From PALSA-610 sp038239145 (GTDB lineage: Bacteria > Actinomycetota > Acidimicrobiia > IMCC26256 > PALSA-610), in NCBI GenBank assembly GCA_038239145.1, contig JBBSFB010000014.1, forward strand, positions 1 through 64,000: 64,000 nucleotides of DNA, read 5' to 3'. Made by a program: the position numbers and the translations under genes. Numbering within the stretch: the stretch's first letter is position 1; each line of letters starts with the position of its first letter. The notes beneath the pieces are model-generated. The model did not search any database. It was given only the letters and a program-made list of their open reading frames with translations, and had not been told where the DNA came from. Shown here piece by piece: positions 8,901 to 17,787 of the stretch.

Positions 8901-9842
8901 TCAGCGACGGGGAACGCCCGCGCGGCGGGATGGGTCGAGGTCGGAGGTCTGCATCGCGATGAGAAGCGCGGCGGTGCAGACGAGGATCGTGCCGGTGATG
9001 GCGGCGCCGGCGGCAACGAACGCGCGGCCGAGATGCACGGTGTGGAGGTGGCCGTAGTGGGCCGCGGCAATGCTGATCGCCGCGACCGCAAAGGATCCGC
9101 CGAGAAGCGCGACCCCTCCGAGTGCCATCCATGGGCTCAACGACAGGAAGGGTGGGTGCTCGGGAGTTCCGTCCGGATCGGAGCGGAGGAGGAGCGCGGC
9201 GACGATCGCCGACCATGCGGTCACGACGAATGCGCCTCCGATGGTGTCGCTGGGTCGATGGCTCGCGGTCGCAACGAGGGAGCCGGCAATCGCGGAGGCG
9301 AACAGCACGCCCAGTATTGCGACGGGCGCTCGCCATCGGCGCGGGGTGACGAAGATCGCGCTGACGCTGAGCGCCATCGCGACGGTCGTGTGCCCACTCG
9401 GGAACGACGGGATGCGATTCAGCGCGTCGACAACACCGAGATCGGGACGCTCGAAGGTGTGCTTCAGGAACTCGCTCGTCGCGACCGAGCCGACGATGAT
9501 CGTAGCGGCGCCGAATGCGAGGCGGGGCCGGCCCCGCACGAGTGCGACGAGGATGATCGAGCCGCCGAGGAGCGTCAGCGACGCAATGTCGAGCGACGTG
9601 TGCAGACGAGTCGCCACGTGGAGGTCGTGCGCCGACAAGACCTGGCGACCTTTGAGCGCGGTCGCGTCGAGGCGTTGCCCCCAGCGCGAACGGACGGCGA
9701 ACGCGTACACGACGAAGAAGAAGACGGTCGCGATGGTCGCGATCGCGAAGAGAGCCCGCCGGGCCCGGAGCGTCGCTCGCGCATCGGGGTCGAGGCGCGG
9801 CATTCCCTCCCTCGGCATTACCTCCGTCGGCACTACGTCCAC
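8901..9842 (-). CDS. PAP2-family membrane phosphatase
   Basis: Integral membrane acid phosphatase, 313 residues, with six or so hydrophobic helices. The three catalytic signatures are K(x6)RP ending at 132-133 (KHTFERPD), PSGH at 148-151 and SHRxxxD at 194-199. Likely substrates are lipid phosphates such as undecaprenyl pyrophosphate or phosphatidic acid, but the sequence does not decide. The start at 9842 overlaps the end of the upstream Cys-rich gene by 10 bp, so the two form a minus-strand pair. Other in-frame starts lie within the first 15 codons. Confidence 0.9.
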   Translation of the reverse strand: MDVVPTEVMPREGMPRLDPDARATLRARRALFAIATIATVFFFVVYAFAVRSRWGQRLDATALKGRQVLSAHDLHVATRLHTSLDIASLTLLGGSIILVALVRGRPRLAFGAATIIVGSVATSEFLKHTFERPDLGVVDALNRIPSFPSGHTTVAMALSVSAIFVTPRRWRAPVAILGVLFASAIAGSLVATASHRPSDTIGGAFVVTAWSAIVAALLLRSDPDGTPEHPPFLSLSPWMALGGVALLGGSFAVAAISIAAAHYGHLHTVHLGRAFVAAGAAITGTILVCTAALLIAMQTSDLDPSRRAGVPRR

Positions 9843-10075
9843 CGGCGCTCACGCGCCTGTTCGTCGATCGCTTCGAGCGCGCGGCTGATGAGCCACCAGG
9901 ACGCGAGTCCGTGCTCACACCACGCGTCGGGTGCGACGATGCAGTCGTCGGGACAACGGCACACACCGTCGGCGACCCACTCGACGAGGATGTCGTGGTC
10001 GGGAGGCGCCCAGCCGCTGTTCACGTCGAACCACGCGATCGTGTGCCGAACGGCTTCGTCCGCGGTTTCGACCAT
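9833..10075 (-). CDS. Small Cys-rich conserved-looking protein (80 aa)
   Basis: 80 residues from ATG 10075. An acidic N-terminal half is followed by CRCPDDCIVAPDAWCEHG, a four-Cys cluster plus His that could bind zinc or an iron-sulfur centre (inference). It overlaps the PAP2 gene start by 10 bp, indicating co-expression. The frame extends upstream to 10207 but that part is Thr/Arg-rich and unlike coding sequence. Function unknown. Confidence 0.6.
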   Translation of the reverse strand: MVETADEAVRHTIAWFDVNSGWAPPDHDILVEWVADGVCRCPDDCIVAPDAWCEHGLASWWLISRALEAIDEQARERRWT

Positions 10076-10254
10076 CGCCGACAGTATGGCGAACGCCTCG
10101 GGCCTGGGGGCGCGCGCGGCTCGATCCCCTCCGGGAACGCAGGCGGGAACACAGGTTGTCGTCGTCGTTGCGTTACACAGGCGGCCGACCGCCGATCGAG
10201 ACCGCAAGACGCGATCCGCGCCCGAAACTGGCGGCGCGACGCAACTCCGTGATC

Positions 10255-10377
10255 ATGCGTGCGGTGAGCACGCCGGCACTGGGCGCGCTCCTGACCGCCT
10301 TCGTCGTCATCGCGTACCGACGGGCCGTCGATGCCGCGCGCCGGATCGGAAGCCTTACGCAGCTTGGTCGTCGATGA
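10255..10377 (+). CDS. Possible single-pass membrane peptide (40 aa)
   Basis: ATG-started 40-codon frame in the 279-bp gap between minus-strand genes. Residues 6-21 are hydrophobic (TPALGALLTAFVVIAY), followed by RRAVDAARR, so it could be a membrane micropeptide. Its end overlaps the convergent MOSC gene by 23 bp. No clear ribosome binding site; weakly supported. The rest of the gap (10076-10254) shows nothing else. Confidence 0.25.
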   Translation: MRAVSTPALGALLTAFVVIAYRRAVDAARRIGSLTQLGRR

Positions 10378-11266
10378 CGACCCGGTCGCCGAGGCGCACC
10401 GATCCGGGCTCGGTGACGGCGGCGTAGGCGCCGACACACGACCACGTCCCGAGCCCGGGGATTTCGATGCGATTCTGGCGGGTGAGGGTGCGCAGTATCT
10501 CGTTGTCGCGGGGCAGGTCGCCCTGGGCCAGCGTCGTCATGATGCACCGCATCGTGGGCAGGAGCACCGACGCGATGAGACCGGTACCGAAGCTCACGGT
10601 CGTTCCGCTCCAGCCGTTCTCGGCGAACGGCGCACCGGTCGAGTCGATGACGATGTTGGGGCGATAGCGCTCGACCGCGAACCGGCTTCCGGGCGCCGCT
10701 GCGCCGAGGTGCTGCAGCGTCGAGGTCGTGACGACGTGCAGTGCGGCGACGTCGAAGAAGGTGCCGGGGGGCGAAGCCAGCGCGAGCGTCAGCTCGGTGA
10801 GCGTGCCCTCTGCTTCGGGTTGCCCGACGGCATTGCCGGCCCGGAAGTCGTCGGGCACCACGCCGTCGATCTCGGGCCAGACCGCGAGGTAGCCGTTGCC
10901 CTCGGGCGCGACGGTCGTCAGCTGCACCGGTCGGCCGAAGACGGCCGAGAGGCGTTCGTCGACCGCCGGATCATCACTCGACGTGTCGGTGCCGTTCGGG
11001 AGGGTGATCGCGACGGGCGGGATCGGCTCGGCCGCGGACGGCGTCACGACGTATCGAGCACGACATTCGAGGAGCGCACCCCAGAGTCGAGGATGCTTGG
11101 CGCTGCCGACCTTGCCCGTCGCGCGGTCGACGACGGCGTAGGCACGGTCGCCCGCGAGTCCGCCCTCGCCGACGGCGACGGTGTCGACCCGCTCGCCTTG
11201 CATGGATTTGACCGGATAGCGCCACAGTTCGGCGATCGTGCCCGCGTCGACAGGTTGCATTCGCAT
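10355..11266 (-). CDS. MOSC domain protein with MOSC_N beta-barrel
   Basis: About 303 residues, from ATG 11266 (11260 and 11290 are alternatives; no convincing Shine-Dalgarno separates them). The N-terminus IAELWRYPVKSMQGE is the MOSC_N signature. The C-terminal MOSC half contains RYRPNIVID, GTGLIASVLLPTMRCIMTT with the family Cys, and a final GVYA-like block (CVGAYAAV). Such proteins handle sulfur or molybdenum-cofactor chemistry; the YcbX/mARC-like group reduces N-hydroxylated compounds, usually with a ferredoxin partner not seen here. It is divergent from the P450 at 11343. Confidence 0.85.
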   Translation of the reverse strand: MRMQPVDAGTIAELWRYPVKSMQGERVDTVAVGEGGLAGDRAYAVVDRATGKVGSAKHPRLWGALLECRARYVVTPSAAEPIPPVAITLPNGTDTSSDDPAVDERLSAVFGRPVQLTTVAPEGNGYLAVWPEIDGVVPDDFRAGNAVGQPEAEGTLTELTLALASPPGTFFDVAALHVVTTSTLQHLGAAAPGSRFAVERYRPNIVIDSTGAPFAENGWSGTTVSFGTGLIASVLLPTMRCIMTTLAQGDLPRDNEILRTLTRQNRIEIPGLGTWSCVGAYAAVTEPGSVRLGDRVVIDDQAA

Positions 11267-11342
11267 GGTCCAATCGTCGGTCACCGGCATTGTGCTCGCC
11301 CGGGGAATCGTTGTCACGCGGCGCGTCGGTAACATTCGCGCC

Positions 11343-12566
11343 GTGGAGAGCCCCGAGATCGCCGAAAGTGCCGAGAGTGCCGAGAGTGAGAGCCCCTTCG
11401 CCGGGATGGATGCGGAGACGTCCGCGAATCCGCAGCCGATGTTCAAGGCGCTGCGCGAGTCGATGCCGGTGATGCCCGTCGACGGCGTCGGCGTGGTGCT
11501 CACCCGCCGCAAGGAGATCGACGAGGCCTTCCGCGACCCGGGAACGTTCTCCTCGAACATGTCAGCCGTCGACCTGAAGAACATCCGGCCGTTGATCCCG
11601 TTGCAGATCGATCCGCCTGACCACAACAAGTATCGCAAGATCCTCGACCCGATCTTCGCGCCCCGGAAGATGGCCCTCATTGAGGCGCCGGTGACGGAGC
11701 TCGTGAACGATCTCATCGACCGCTTCATCGATCGCGGCGAGATCGACTTCGCCAAGGACTTCTCGGTCCCGTTCCCGTCGCAGGTCTTCCTGACGTTGCT
11801 CGGCCTTCCCCTGGACGAGCTCCCGCGCTTCCTCGCGATGAAGGACGGCATCATCCGTCCGGATGCAGTGACCGGTACCGCCTACGGCAGCGACGAGATG
11901 CACGCGCTGCAGCGCGCGACCGCCGACTCGATCTACGAGTACTTCGACGGCATCCTCGACGAGCGCGAGCTCGAACGACGCGACGACATCCTGAGTCAGT
12001 TCCTCGACGCCGAAGTCGACGGGCAGAAGTTGCAGCGCACCGAGATCCTCGACATCTGTTTCTTGTTCCTCATCGCGGGGCTCGACACCGTGACGGCAAC
12101 GCTCGACTGCATGTTCTCATTCCTGGCGCAGCACCCGGAGCAGCGCGACGCGCTCGTTGCCGATCCGACGCTGATCCCGGCTGCGGTCGAGGAGCTGTTG
12201 CGATGGGAGACCCCGGTCATGGGCGTGGCTCGCGTCGCGCTGACCGACACGAATCTCGGCGGCTGCCCGATCAGCCAGGGTGACCAGGTGATGGTGATGT
12301 TGGGCTCCGCGAACACCGACGAGTCCGAGTTCGCCGACGCCGAGGACATCCGATTCGATCGGGAGACGAACCGGCACCTCGCGTTCGGCGGTGGCATTCA
12401 TCGATGCCTCGGTTCGCACCTGGCCCGTCAGGAGTTGCGCATCGCGCTCCGCGAGTGGCACCGGCGAATCCCCGAGTACTCGGTGGTCCCCGGGCACACG
12501 CTCGCGTACACGTCGGGAATCCGCTCGATCGAGCACTTCCCGATGCTGATCTCGCCGGTCGGGTGA
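11343..12566 (+). CDS. Cytochrome P450
   Basis: Complete P450 of about 407 residues. Motifs: I-helix FLIAGLDTVTA, EELLRWETP (ExxR), and FGGGIHRCLGSHLAR with axial Cys near 355. The start is GTG 11343, directly before a short repeat (three ES/AES units within the first 16 residues). An ATG lies further in at 11406 (MDAETSANPQ). The sequence of the I-helix and heme loop resembles soluble actinobacterial P450s acting on steroids, terpenes or polyketides. No ferredoxin partner is adjacent. It shares a 76-bp divergent intergenic region with the MOSC gene. Confidence 0.93.
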   Translation: MESPEIAESAESAESESPFAGMDAETSANPQPMFKALRESMPVMPVDGVGVVLTRRKEIDEAFRDPGTFSSNMSAVDLKNIRPLIPLQIDPPDHNKYRKILDPIFAPRKMALIEAPVTELVNDLIDRFIDRGEIDFAKDFSVPFPSQVFLTLLGLPLDELPRFLAMKDGIIRPDAVTGTAYGSDEMHALQRATADSIYEYFDGILDERELERRDDILSQFLDAEVDGQKLQRTEILDICFLFLIAGLDTVTATLDCMFSFLAQHPEQRDALVADPTLIPAAVEELLRWETPVMGVARVALTDTNLGGCPISQGDQVMVMLGSANTDESEFADAEDIRFDRETNRHLAFGGGIHRCLGSHLARQELRIALREWHRRIPEYSVVPGHTLAYTSGIRSIEHFPMLISPVG

Positions 12567-12599
12567 CGGCCGGCGCCGAACCGGCGTAGCTTTCGCGCC

Positions 12600-13439
12600 A
12601 TGAAGTTGGCGCCACGCTACGGGACCTCGGAATTCTTGGCGGTCGACGGACGCCCGGACGACCAGCGCACGGTCGTCACGCGCCAACGCCGGCGCCTGGA
12701 GGAAAACCTCGCCGGCCTCGACGCCGACGCGTGGGCATCGGCGAGCCGCTGTGACGGCTGGACGATCCAGGATGTCGTCGCGCATCTCGTCGGGGTCAAC
12801 GGGTTCTGGGAAGCTTCGGTGGCGGCGGGTCTCGCCGGCGCGCCGACGCGGATCCTCGAGCGGTTCGATCCCGCGGCGCACCCGCCGCTGATCATCGAGC
12901 CGATGCGGGGGCTGACCCCGCACGAGGTGTTGGGACAGTTCGTCGCCTCGAACGACGGGTTCCTGGGCGCGCTCGCGGTGCTCGACGACGACGGATGGTC
13001 GACCCTCGCGGAGTCGCCTGCTGGTCACGTCTCGATCCGGATGCTGGCTGCGCACGCGCTGTGGGACGCGTGGGTACACGAACGCGACGTGATGATCCCG
13101 CTCGGTGTCGCGCCGACCGAAGAACCCGACGAGGTCGCGGCATCGCTGCGGTACGCGGCCGCGGTCGGACCAGTCCTTGCGCTCGGCGCGTCCGACGCGT
13201 TCGTGGGCGACCTCGGTGTTGTCGCCGGGGATCCGGACGTCAGCTTCACGCTGACGATCTCCGATGCGGTGCACGTCCGCGACGTCCCGCCGGTCGGGCT
13301 CCCGTGTCTCTCCGGACCTGCCGTCGACCTGGTTGAGGCGCTCAGCGTGCGCGCCCCAATGCCCGTAGGCGCGCCCGACGAGTGGCATCGGCACGCGCGT
13401 TGCCTCGCGACCGTGTTCGACGTCTCCGGCCGGACCTGA
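12600..13439 (+). CDS. MDMPI N-terminal (DinB-like) domain protein
   Basis: 279 residues. The N-terminal four-helix domain carries RCDGWTIQDVVAHLVG near 50-65 and ALWDAWVHERDVMIPLG near 150. This is the pattern of mycothiol-dependent maleylpyruvate isomerase-type proteins, where His residues coordinate a metal. The C-terminal part resembles an SCP2-like fold only loosely. The family uses mycothiol, fitting an actinobacterial host, but the actual reaction is unknown. A short GCCGG/CCGGC inverted repeat at about 12570-12586 follows the P450 stop and may be a weak terminator. Confidence 0.75.
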   Translation: MKLAPRYGTSEFLAVDGRPDDQRTVVTRQRRRLEENLAGLDADAWASASRCDGWTIQDVVAHLVGVNGFWEASVAAGLAGAPTRILERFDPAAHPPLIIEPMRGLTPHEVLGQFVASNDGFLGALAVLDDDGWSTLAESPAGHVSIRMLAAHALWDAWVHERDVMIPLGVAPTEEPDEVAASLRYAAAVGPVLALGASDAFVGDLGVVAGDPDVSFTLTISDAVHVRDVPPVGLPCLSGPAVDLVEALSVRAPMPVGAPDEWHRHARCLATVFDVSGRT

Positions 13440-13446
13440 CCGCCCG

Positions 13447-13920
13447 CTACGACTCGCGGACGAGCTCGGCCGCGAGATGGTCGGTCATCGGGTGGCCGAC
13501 CGCGGCCATGCGGAGCTGGTAGCGGACGGCGGCTCCGACGAACGTGAAGTCGCGTTCCAACCCGGTCACATCCTTGGCCGAGCTCGTAGCGCGGACGACG
13601 GTCGATCGAAGCCGGATCGCGCCGCCGTCGATCGTGCCCTCGCTGATCTCCACGATGCCGTTCGGGTGCGCGAGCACCAGCTCGACCCGGCCCGGGCGGG
13701 GGAGCCGCCAGTATCCGGTCTCGGCGTGGAGTGGACGCCCGTCGTCGGCGTGACGGGTGCGTTGCGTGTAAACGATGAACGGCTTGCCGATGTGCGTGAA
13801 GCTGAGCGTCTCGTCGTAGCCGAAGCTCTCGATGGTCGGGTACCCGCCGCGCCCGCGTCCCGTCCAGGTGCCGAGCAGAAACTCGAGCGGTGCAATGTCC
13901 GGGTGCAACGGGACGGTCAT
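13447..13920 (-). CDS. Nitrobindin-type heme-binding protein (DUF1794/FABP-like)
   Basis: 157 residues from ATG 13920, which starts MTVPLHPDIAPLEFLLGTW. The nitrobindin signature GTWTGRGRGGYPTIE is near residues 17-31, and the C-terminal MTDHLAAEL supplies the conserved proximal His region. These beta-barrel proteins bind heme and NO and isomerise peroxynitrite. It starts 22 bp after the stop of the GHMP kinase gene on the same strand, so it is probably in the same transcript. It converges on the MDMPI gene with an 8-bp gap. Confidence 0.88.
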   Translation of the reverse strand: MTVPLHPDIAPLEFLLGTWTGRGRGGYPTIESFGYDETLSFTHIGKPFIVYTQRTRHADDGRPLHAETGYWRLPRPGRVELVLAHPNGIVEISEGTIDGGAIRLRSTVVRATSSAKDVTGLERDFTFVGAAVRYQLRMAAVGHPMTDHLAAELVRES

Positions 13921-13942
13921 GGATACAGCGTCGCGCGAACGC

Positions 13943-14956
13943 TCACGAGGGCGCGACCGGTGACAACGATCCTTCAACCCGCAGCCCGATCGGGCTCATC
14001 TCGATCGGGATGACCCGGTACGCCGGATCGAGCGCGCCGACGCTCCCCTCGAACTCGGCCCGGGCGTGGGGCGAGGCACTCACGATCGTGACCGACCCGC
14101 CCTCGCCGCCGGCGCCGTTGACCTTCCAGCCGATCGCGCCGAGCGCGGACGCCAGTTCGATCGCCGCGGTTGCATCGGTACCGACGAGCGCGGGATGCAA
14201 CGCGCGCTGCGCGTCGGTGTTCGCGATCGTGGCTCGACCGAATGCTGTCAGATCGCGGCTCACGACGGCGTCGCGCGCCGCGACGGCCGCCGCGCGCAGG
14301 TGCGAGAACACGTCGGAGCCGTGCCGGCGCGCGTCGTCGATGACCCAGTCGTGCACCGCAGGGGAGTCGTGGGCCCGACCGAGATAGACGAGCGAGAGCC
14401 GGGCGCCGAGGTCGTCCCACGGAGGGAGCGTGTGCACGGCCGCCTCCGGGTACGGCTCGATCTCGAGGAAATTGATCCCGCCGTACGCGGCGCTCAGCTG
14501 GTCTTGGATGCCGCTCTGCACACCGAGCACGTCGACCTCGAGTCGATGCGCCGCGTACGCGACCTCGCGAGGCGTCATCGACTCCGGACGCGCGGCCGCG
14601 AGGGCGCCCAACAGCGCGACCGCGACGGAAGCAGACGTGCCGGTGCCGCAACCGGGTGGGACCGCGGCGCTGACCGTGATCTCGAGCCCACACCCAGGTG
14701 GTGGCGTGAGCGCGTCGATCGCCGCTTCCAGCAAGCGGTGGCGACCGTTGCCGCGCGCCGCGCCGGGAACAACGGTGTAGCGGTCTCCGAACGATGTCAC
14801 GTTGAGCAGCACCGCGTCGGTGGTGTCGGTCGCACGGATCTCGACCTCGATCCGAGGCGACACCGCGATGTTCAGCACCTTTCCCGGGCTGCCGAACCAC
14901 GTGTCGGTCCAGCCACCGTTGTCGCAGATGCGAATCGGCGCCGACGCTCGGATCAT
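13943..14956 (-). CDS. GHMP-family sugar kinase
   Basis: 337 residues from ATG 14956. The N-terminal RASAPIRICDNGGWTDTW is the substrate block of heptose/fucose-type GHMP kinases. The ATP loop is PPGCGTGTSASVAVALLGAL, and motif 3 is KVNGAGGEGGSVTI. It most resembles D-glycero-D-manno-heptose-7-phosphate kinase-like proteins; substrate is inferred only. The start is chosen because its ATG overlaps the TGA of the small upstream frame (ATGA), implying translational coupling. An alternative start at 14986 would lie inside that frame. Confidence 0.85.
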   Translation of the reverse strand: MIRASAPIRICDNGGWTDTWFGSPGKVLNIAVSPRIEVEIRATDTTDAVLLNVTSFGDRYTVVPGAARGNGRHRLLEAAIDALTPPPGCGLEITVSAAVPPGCGTGTSASVAVALLGALAAARPESMTPREVAYAAHRLEVDVLGVQSGIQDQLSAAYGGINFLEIEPYPEAAVHTLPPWDDLGARLSLVYLGRAHDSPAVHDWVIDDARRHGSDVFSHLRAAAVAARDAVVSRDLTAFGRATIANTDAQRALHPALVGTDATAAIELASALGAIGWKVNGAGGEGGSVTIVSASPHARAEFEGSVGALDPAYRVIPIEMSPIGLRVEGSLSPVAPS

Positions 14957-15168
14957 TGCGCCTGCGGGCGACGTATGGGCACGCAAGAAGGTGCCCCGGC
15001 CACGAATGGCCGGGGCACTGCCAACTCGAGATCGATTGCACCTTCGGGTGCGTTCGCAACCGTCACTGCGATGGCCGGGGCCATTTCGTTGGTCGGGGGT
15101 TCGTGCGCGTCGCCGGGTGTCAACCGATCCGGTGACGGCGAGGCGGACTTTCGTCTTCCATACAGCAT
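14953..15168 (-). CDS. Small Pro/Ala-rich frame coupled to the GHMP kinase
   Basis: About 71 residues from ATG 15168; GTG 15207 would add 13. Its TGA overlaps the kinase ATG as ATGA, the same arrangement used by true operons in this window. The product is rich in Pro and Ala, with one Cys near the end, and has no recognised domain. It contains a perfect 12-bp inverted repeat and a TTCG-loop hairpin, so the segment may instead be an untranslated leader. A competing 27-codon frame starts at 15200. Confidence 0.33.
   Translation of the reverse strand: MLYGRRKSASPSPDRLTPGDAHEPPTNEMAPAIAVTVANAPEGAIDLELAVPRPFVAGAPSCVPIRRPQAQ
14991..15018. repeat. Perfect 12-bp inverted repeat with CGAA loop
   Basis: GTGCCCCGGCCA and its exact complement enclose a 4-base loop, giving a very stable GC-rich stem 35 bp upstream of the GHMP kinase start on the minus strand. 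A second small hairpin, GCACC-TTCG-GGTGC, lies at 15038-15051. There is no T-run on either side, so it is not a classic intrinsic terminator. It may control translation of the kinase or stop transcription from the small frame. Confidence 0.6.
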
Positions 15169-15275
15169 CTCCTCTTCGGAGTCGCTACCGACGTTTCGAT
15201 CATGCACCCGCCGTCAAGGCGCGCGTGGGCAGAAAACGGCCACTTCGGCGCAACGACGGGCGTATCTTCGATTGG

Positions 15276-16280
15276 ATGGATGATCTGGCGGGCGTCGTCG
15301 ACCGGTTCGCGATCGAGACCGGATTCGCAGGTGTGGTGCGCGTCGACCGGGAGCGAGAAACGGTGTTCGCGCGCGCCTACGGGCTCGCGAATCGGCCCTA
15401 CGACGTCGCGAACCAGGTCGACTCGCAGTTCGCAACTGCCAGCGGTACGAAGGGACTGACCGCGCTCACCATCGTGGCTTTGATCGCGGAGGGTCGGCTC
15501 GAGTGCGAGACGACGGCGCGATCGGTGCTGGGCGCCGACCTTCCGCTCATCGGCGCCGACGTGACCGTTGAGCATCTCCTCGGACACCGGTCGGGAATCG
15601 GCGACTACCTCGACGAGGACGCCATCGCCGATATCGACGACTACCTCCTGACGGTTCCCGCGCACGAGCTCGTGACCACCACCGACTACCTACGCGCGCT
15701 CGACGGTCACCCGGCCAAGTTTGCCGCGGGCGCTCGGTTCTCGTACTGCAACAGCGGTTACGTCGTGCTCGCTCTGATGGCTGAGCGCGTGACCGGCATC
15801 GCGTTTCACGATCTCGTGCTGCAGCGGGTGTGCGCACCGGCCGGGATGCGGGACACCGCGTTCCTGCGGTCCGACGAACTCGGGTGCCGGGCCGCGATCG
15901 GGTACCTGGCCGCGGACGGCGCGCGGACGAACGTCTTTCACCTCCCGGTGCGAGGCAGCGGCGACGGCGGCGCCTACTCCACGGTCGCCGACGTGCACGC
16001 GATGTGGTCGGCGTTCCTGGCGGGCGGGATCGTCCCCGGCGAATGGGTCGCCGAGATGATCCGGCCCCGAAGCGATGTCCCCGCGGACTCGATGCGCTAC
16101 GGCCTGGGCTTCTGGCTGCACGAGTCGCGTGACATCGTGATGCTGTCGGGCTACGACGCCGGCGTCTCGTTCCGAACGGTCCACGATGCCGCCACCTTGA
16201 TCACGCACACGGTGATGTCCAACACGTCGACGGGGGCGTGGCCCGTGACCCGCCGCCTCGACGAGGCGTTGTTCCGCTGA
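15276..16280 (+). CDS. Beta-lactamase-family serine hydrolase (class C / DD-peptidase fold)
   Basis: 334 residues. Active-site motifs: SxxK in ASGTKGL near 62, YxN in YCNSGY, and HLLGHRSGIGDY typical of the esterase/DD-peptidase-like class C group. ATG 15276 is chosen since upstream residues in the open frame are Arg-rich shadow. There is no evident signal peptide, so it is probably cytoplasmic, perhaps an esterase or D-aminopeptidase rather than a true beta-lactamase. It is divergent from the small frame and kinase. Confidence 0.85.
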   Translation: MDDLAGVVDRFAIETGFAGVVRVDRERETVFARAYGLANRPYDVANQVDSQFATASGTKGLTALTIVALIAEGRLECETTARSVLGADLPLIGADVTVEHLLGHRSGIGDYLDEDAIADIDDYLLTVPAHELVTTTDYLRALDGHPAKFAAGARFSYCNSGYVVLALMAERVTGIAFHDLVLQRVCAPAGMRDTAFLRSDELGCRAAIGYLAADGARTNVFHLPVRGSGDGGAYSTVADVHAMWSAFLAGGIVPGEWVAEMIRPRSDVPADSMRYGLGFWLHESRDIVMLSGYDAGVSFRTVHDAATLITHTVMSNTSTGAWPVTRRLDEALFR

Positions 16281-16354
16281 CCGGCCGGGCCCCGACGCCG
16301 TCGAACCAGCTCCGCGCGCTTTCTTCGGTGCGGTCGGTGGACTAACACTGGCCG

Positions 16355-17749
16355 ATGGAAGCGAACCTGCTGTTGCCGGCGAGTCCGTACGGATCGCTCG
16401 ACGCGTATCGCGCGGCCGGCGGTGGCCACGCACTGGCCCGGGTACACGACCGCGGCGCGGCGTGGGTGCTCGACGAGCTGGAGCACGCGGGGCTGCGGGG
16501 TCGCGGCGGCGCCGGATTCCCGGCCGCGCGCAAGTGGCGATCGGTCGCGGCCGGCGGACCTGCGCTCGGCGATCGCTACGTGGTGGCCAACGGCGCGGAA
16601 GGTGAGCCGGGCACGTTCAAGGACCGGCCGCTGCTCCGGGCGAATCCGTATCAGGTGTTGGAAGGCCTGGCGGTCGCGGCGACGACCGTCGGCGCGCGGG
16701 AGGCGTTCATCGCAGTGAAGTCGTCGTTCGCGCCCGAGATCGAATCGCTCGAGCGGGCGCTGCGGGAGATGGCCGACGCGAACCTGCTGGGCGACGCGCC
16801 GGTCAGCCTCATCGGTGGGCCCGAGGAGTACCTGTTCGGCGAGGAAAAGGGTCTGTTGGAAGTCATCGAGGGCAACGACCCGATGCCCCGGTGGCTCCCT
16901 CCGTACGTGCACGGCTTGTACGCGACGACTCCCCAGGAAGGCTGGTCGGCAGGCGGCGGGGTCCACGTCGACGACGCGGCCCGCGTCGGCTCGAACCCGA
17001 CGCTCGTGTCGAACGTCGAGACGCTCGCGAATGTGCCGTTGATCCTCGCGCGCGGCGCGAAGTGGTATCGGGCGTTGGGGACGGCGGAGACCCCGGGACC
17101 GCTGATCTGTACCGTCGTCGGCGATGTCGCGCACGCCGGGTTCGCGGAGATCGAGCCGGGAACCACGTTGCGGGACGTGATCGAGCGCGTCGGCGGGGGC
17201 GTCCGCGCCGGCCGGGGAGTGAAAGCGGTGTTGTCGGGCGTCTCCAATCCGGTGCTGGCCGCCGCCGGGCTCGACGCTCCCGTCAGCTACGAGGGTCTCG
17301 CCGCCGCGGGCGGCGGGCTCGGCTCGGCCGGGTTCATCGTCTACGACGACACCCGGAACATGGTGTCGGTCGCCCGGATGGTCTCCCGCTTCCTCTACGT
17401 CGAGTCGTGTGGTCAGTGCCGGGCGTGCAAGTTCGGATGCGGCGAGATCACCCGCCAGCTCGAGCAACTCGTCGCAGTGCACGGCGACATCGCCAACATC
17501 GAGACGATCGGGGCGCGACTGTTGGGTATCACCGACCAGAACCGCTGCTTTCTCGGCGAAGAGGAGCAACGCGTGATCTCGAGCCTGTTGCGATCGTTTC
17601 CCGAGGACTTCACCGCCGAGCTCGAAGGAACCCCCGAGCTCGACTCACTGCCCGTGCCCAAGATCGTCGACATACGCGACGGAGTCGCCACCTACGACGC
17701 CAACCAGATGCGCAAGCAACCCGATTGGACCTACGCCCCCGCCTCCTAG
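16355..17749 (+). CDS. NuoF-like NADH-binding flavoprotein
   Basis: 464 residues, the length of complex I 51-kDa/HoxF-type subunits. NADH/FMN region: GRGGAGFPAARKW at 49-61 and ANGAEGEPGTFKDR. A SLBB-like segment follows, then the 4Fe-4S ligands C352, C355, C358 and the distal C398 (NRCFLG), with an extra C362. It oxidises NAD(P)H, or reduces NAD(P)+, via FMN and an Fe-S centre. No NuoE, NuoG or dehydrogenase partner is beside it, so its electron partner is unknown; formate dehydrogenase- or ferredoxin-linked roles are possible. Confidence 0.9.
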   Translation: MEANLLLPASPYGSLDAYRAAGGGHALARVHDRGAAWVLDELEHAGLRGRGGAGFPAARKWRSVAAGGPALGDRYVVANGAEGEPGTFKDRPLLRANPYQVLEGLAVAATTVGAREAFIAVKSSFAPEIESLERALREMADANLLGDAPVSLIGGPEEYLFGEEKGLLEVIEGNDPMPRWLPPYVHGLYATTPQEGWSAGGGVHVDDAARVGSNPTLVSNVETLANVPLILARGAKWYRALGTAETPGPLICTVVGDVAHAGFAEIEPGTTLRDVIERVGGGVRAGRGVKAVLSGVSNPVLAAAGLDAPVSYEGLAAAGGGLGSAGFIVYDDTRNMVSVARMVSRFLYVESCGQCRACKFGCGEITRQLEQLVAVHGDIANIETIGARLLGITDQNRCFLGEEEQRVISSLLRSFPEDFTAELEGTPELDSLPVPKIVDIRDGVATYDANQMRKQPDWTYAPAS

Positions 17750-17787
17750 GATCCGCCCAGTCGACGCGTCCTCGTCAGGAGATCAGC

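Noticed and set aside
10173..10547. 124-codon minus-strand frame
   Set aside because: Overlaps the MOSC gene 3' end in another frame and is Arg/Pro-rich shadow.
12565..12590. Strong terminator after the P450 at 12566
   Set aside because: Only a 5-bp stem without T-run; mentioned as a weak possibility in the next gene's entry.
13477..14013. 178-codon plus-strand frame opposite nitrobindin
   Set aside because: Shadow of a clear nitrobindin gene; no start signal or domain.
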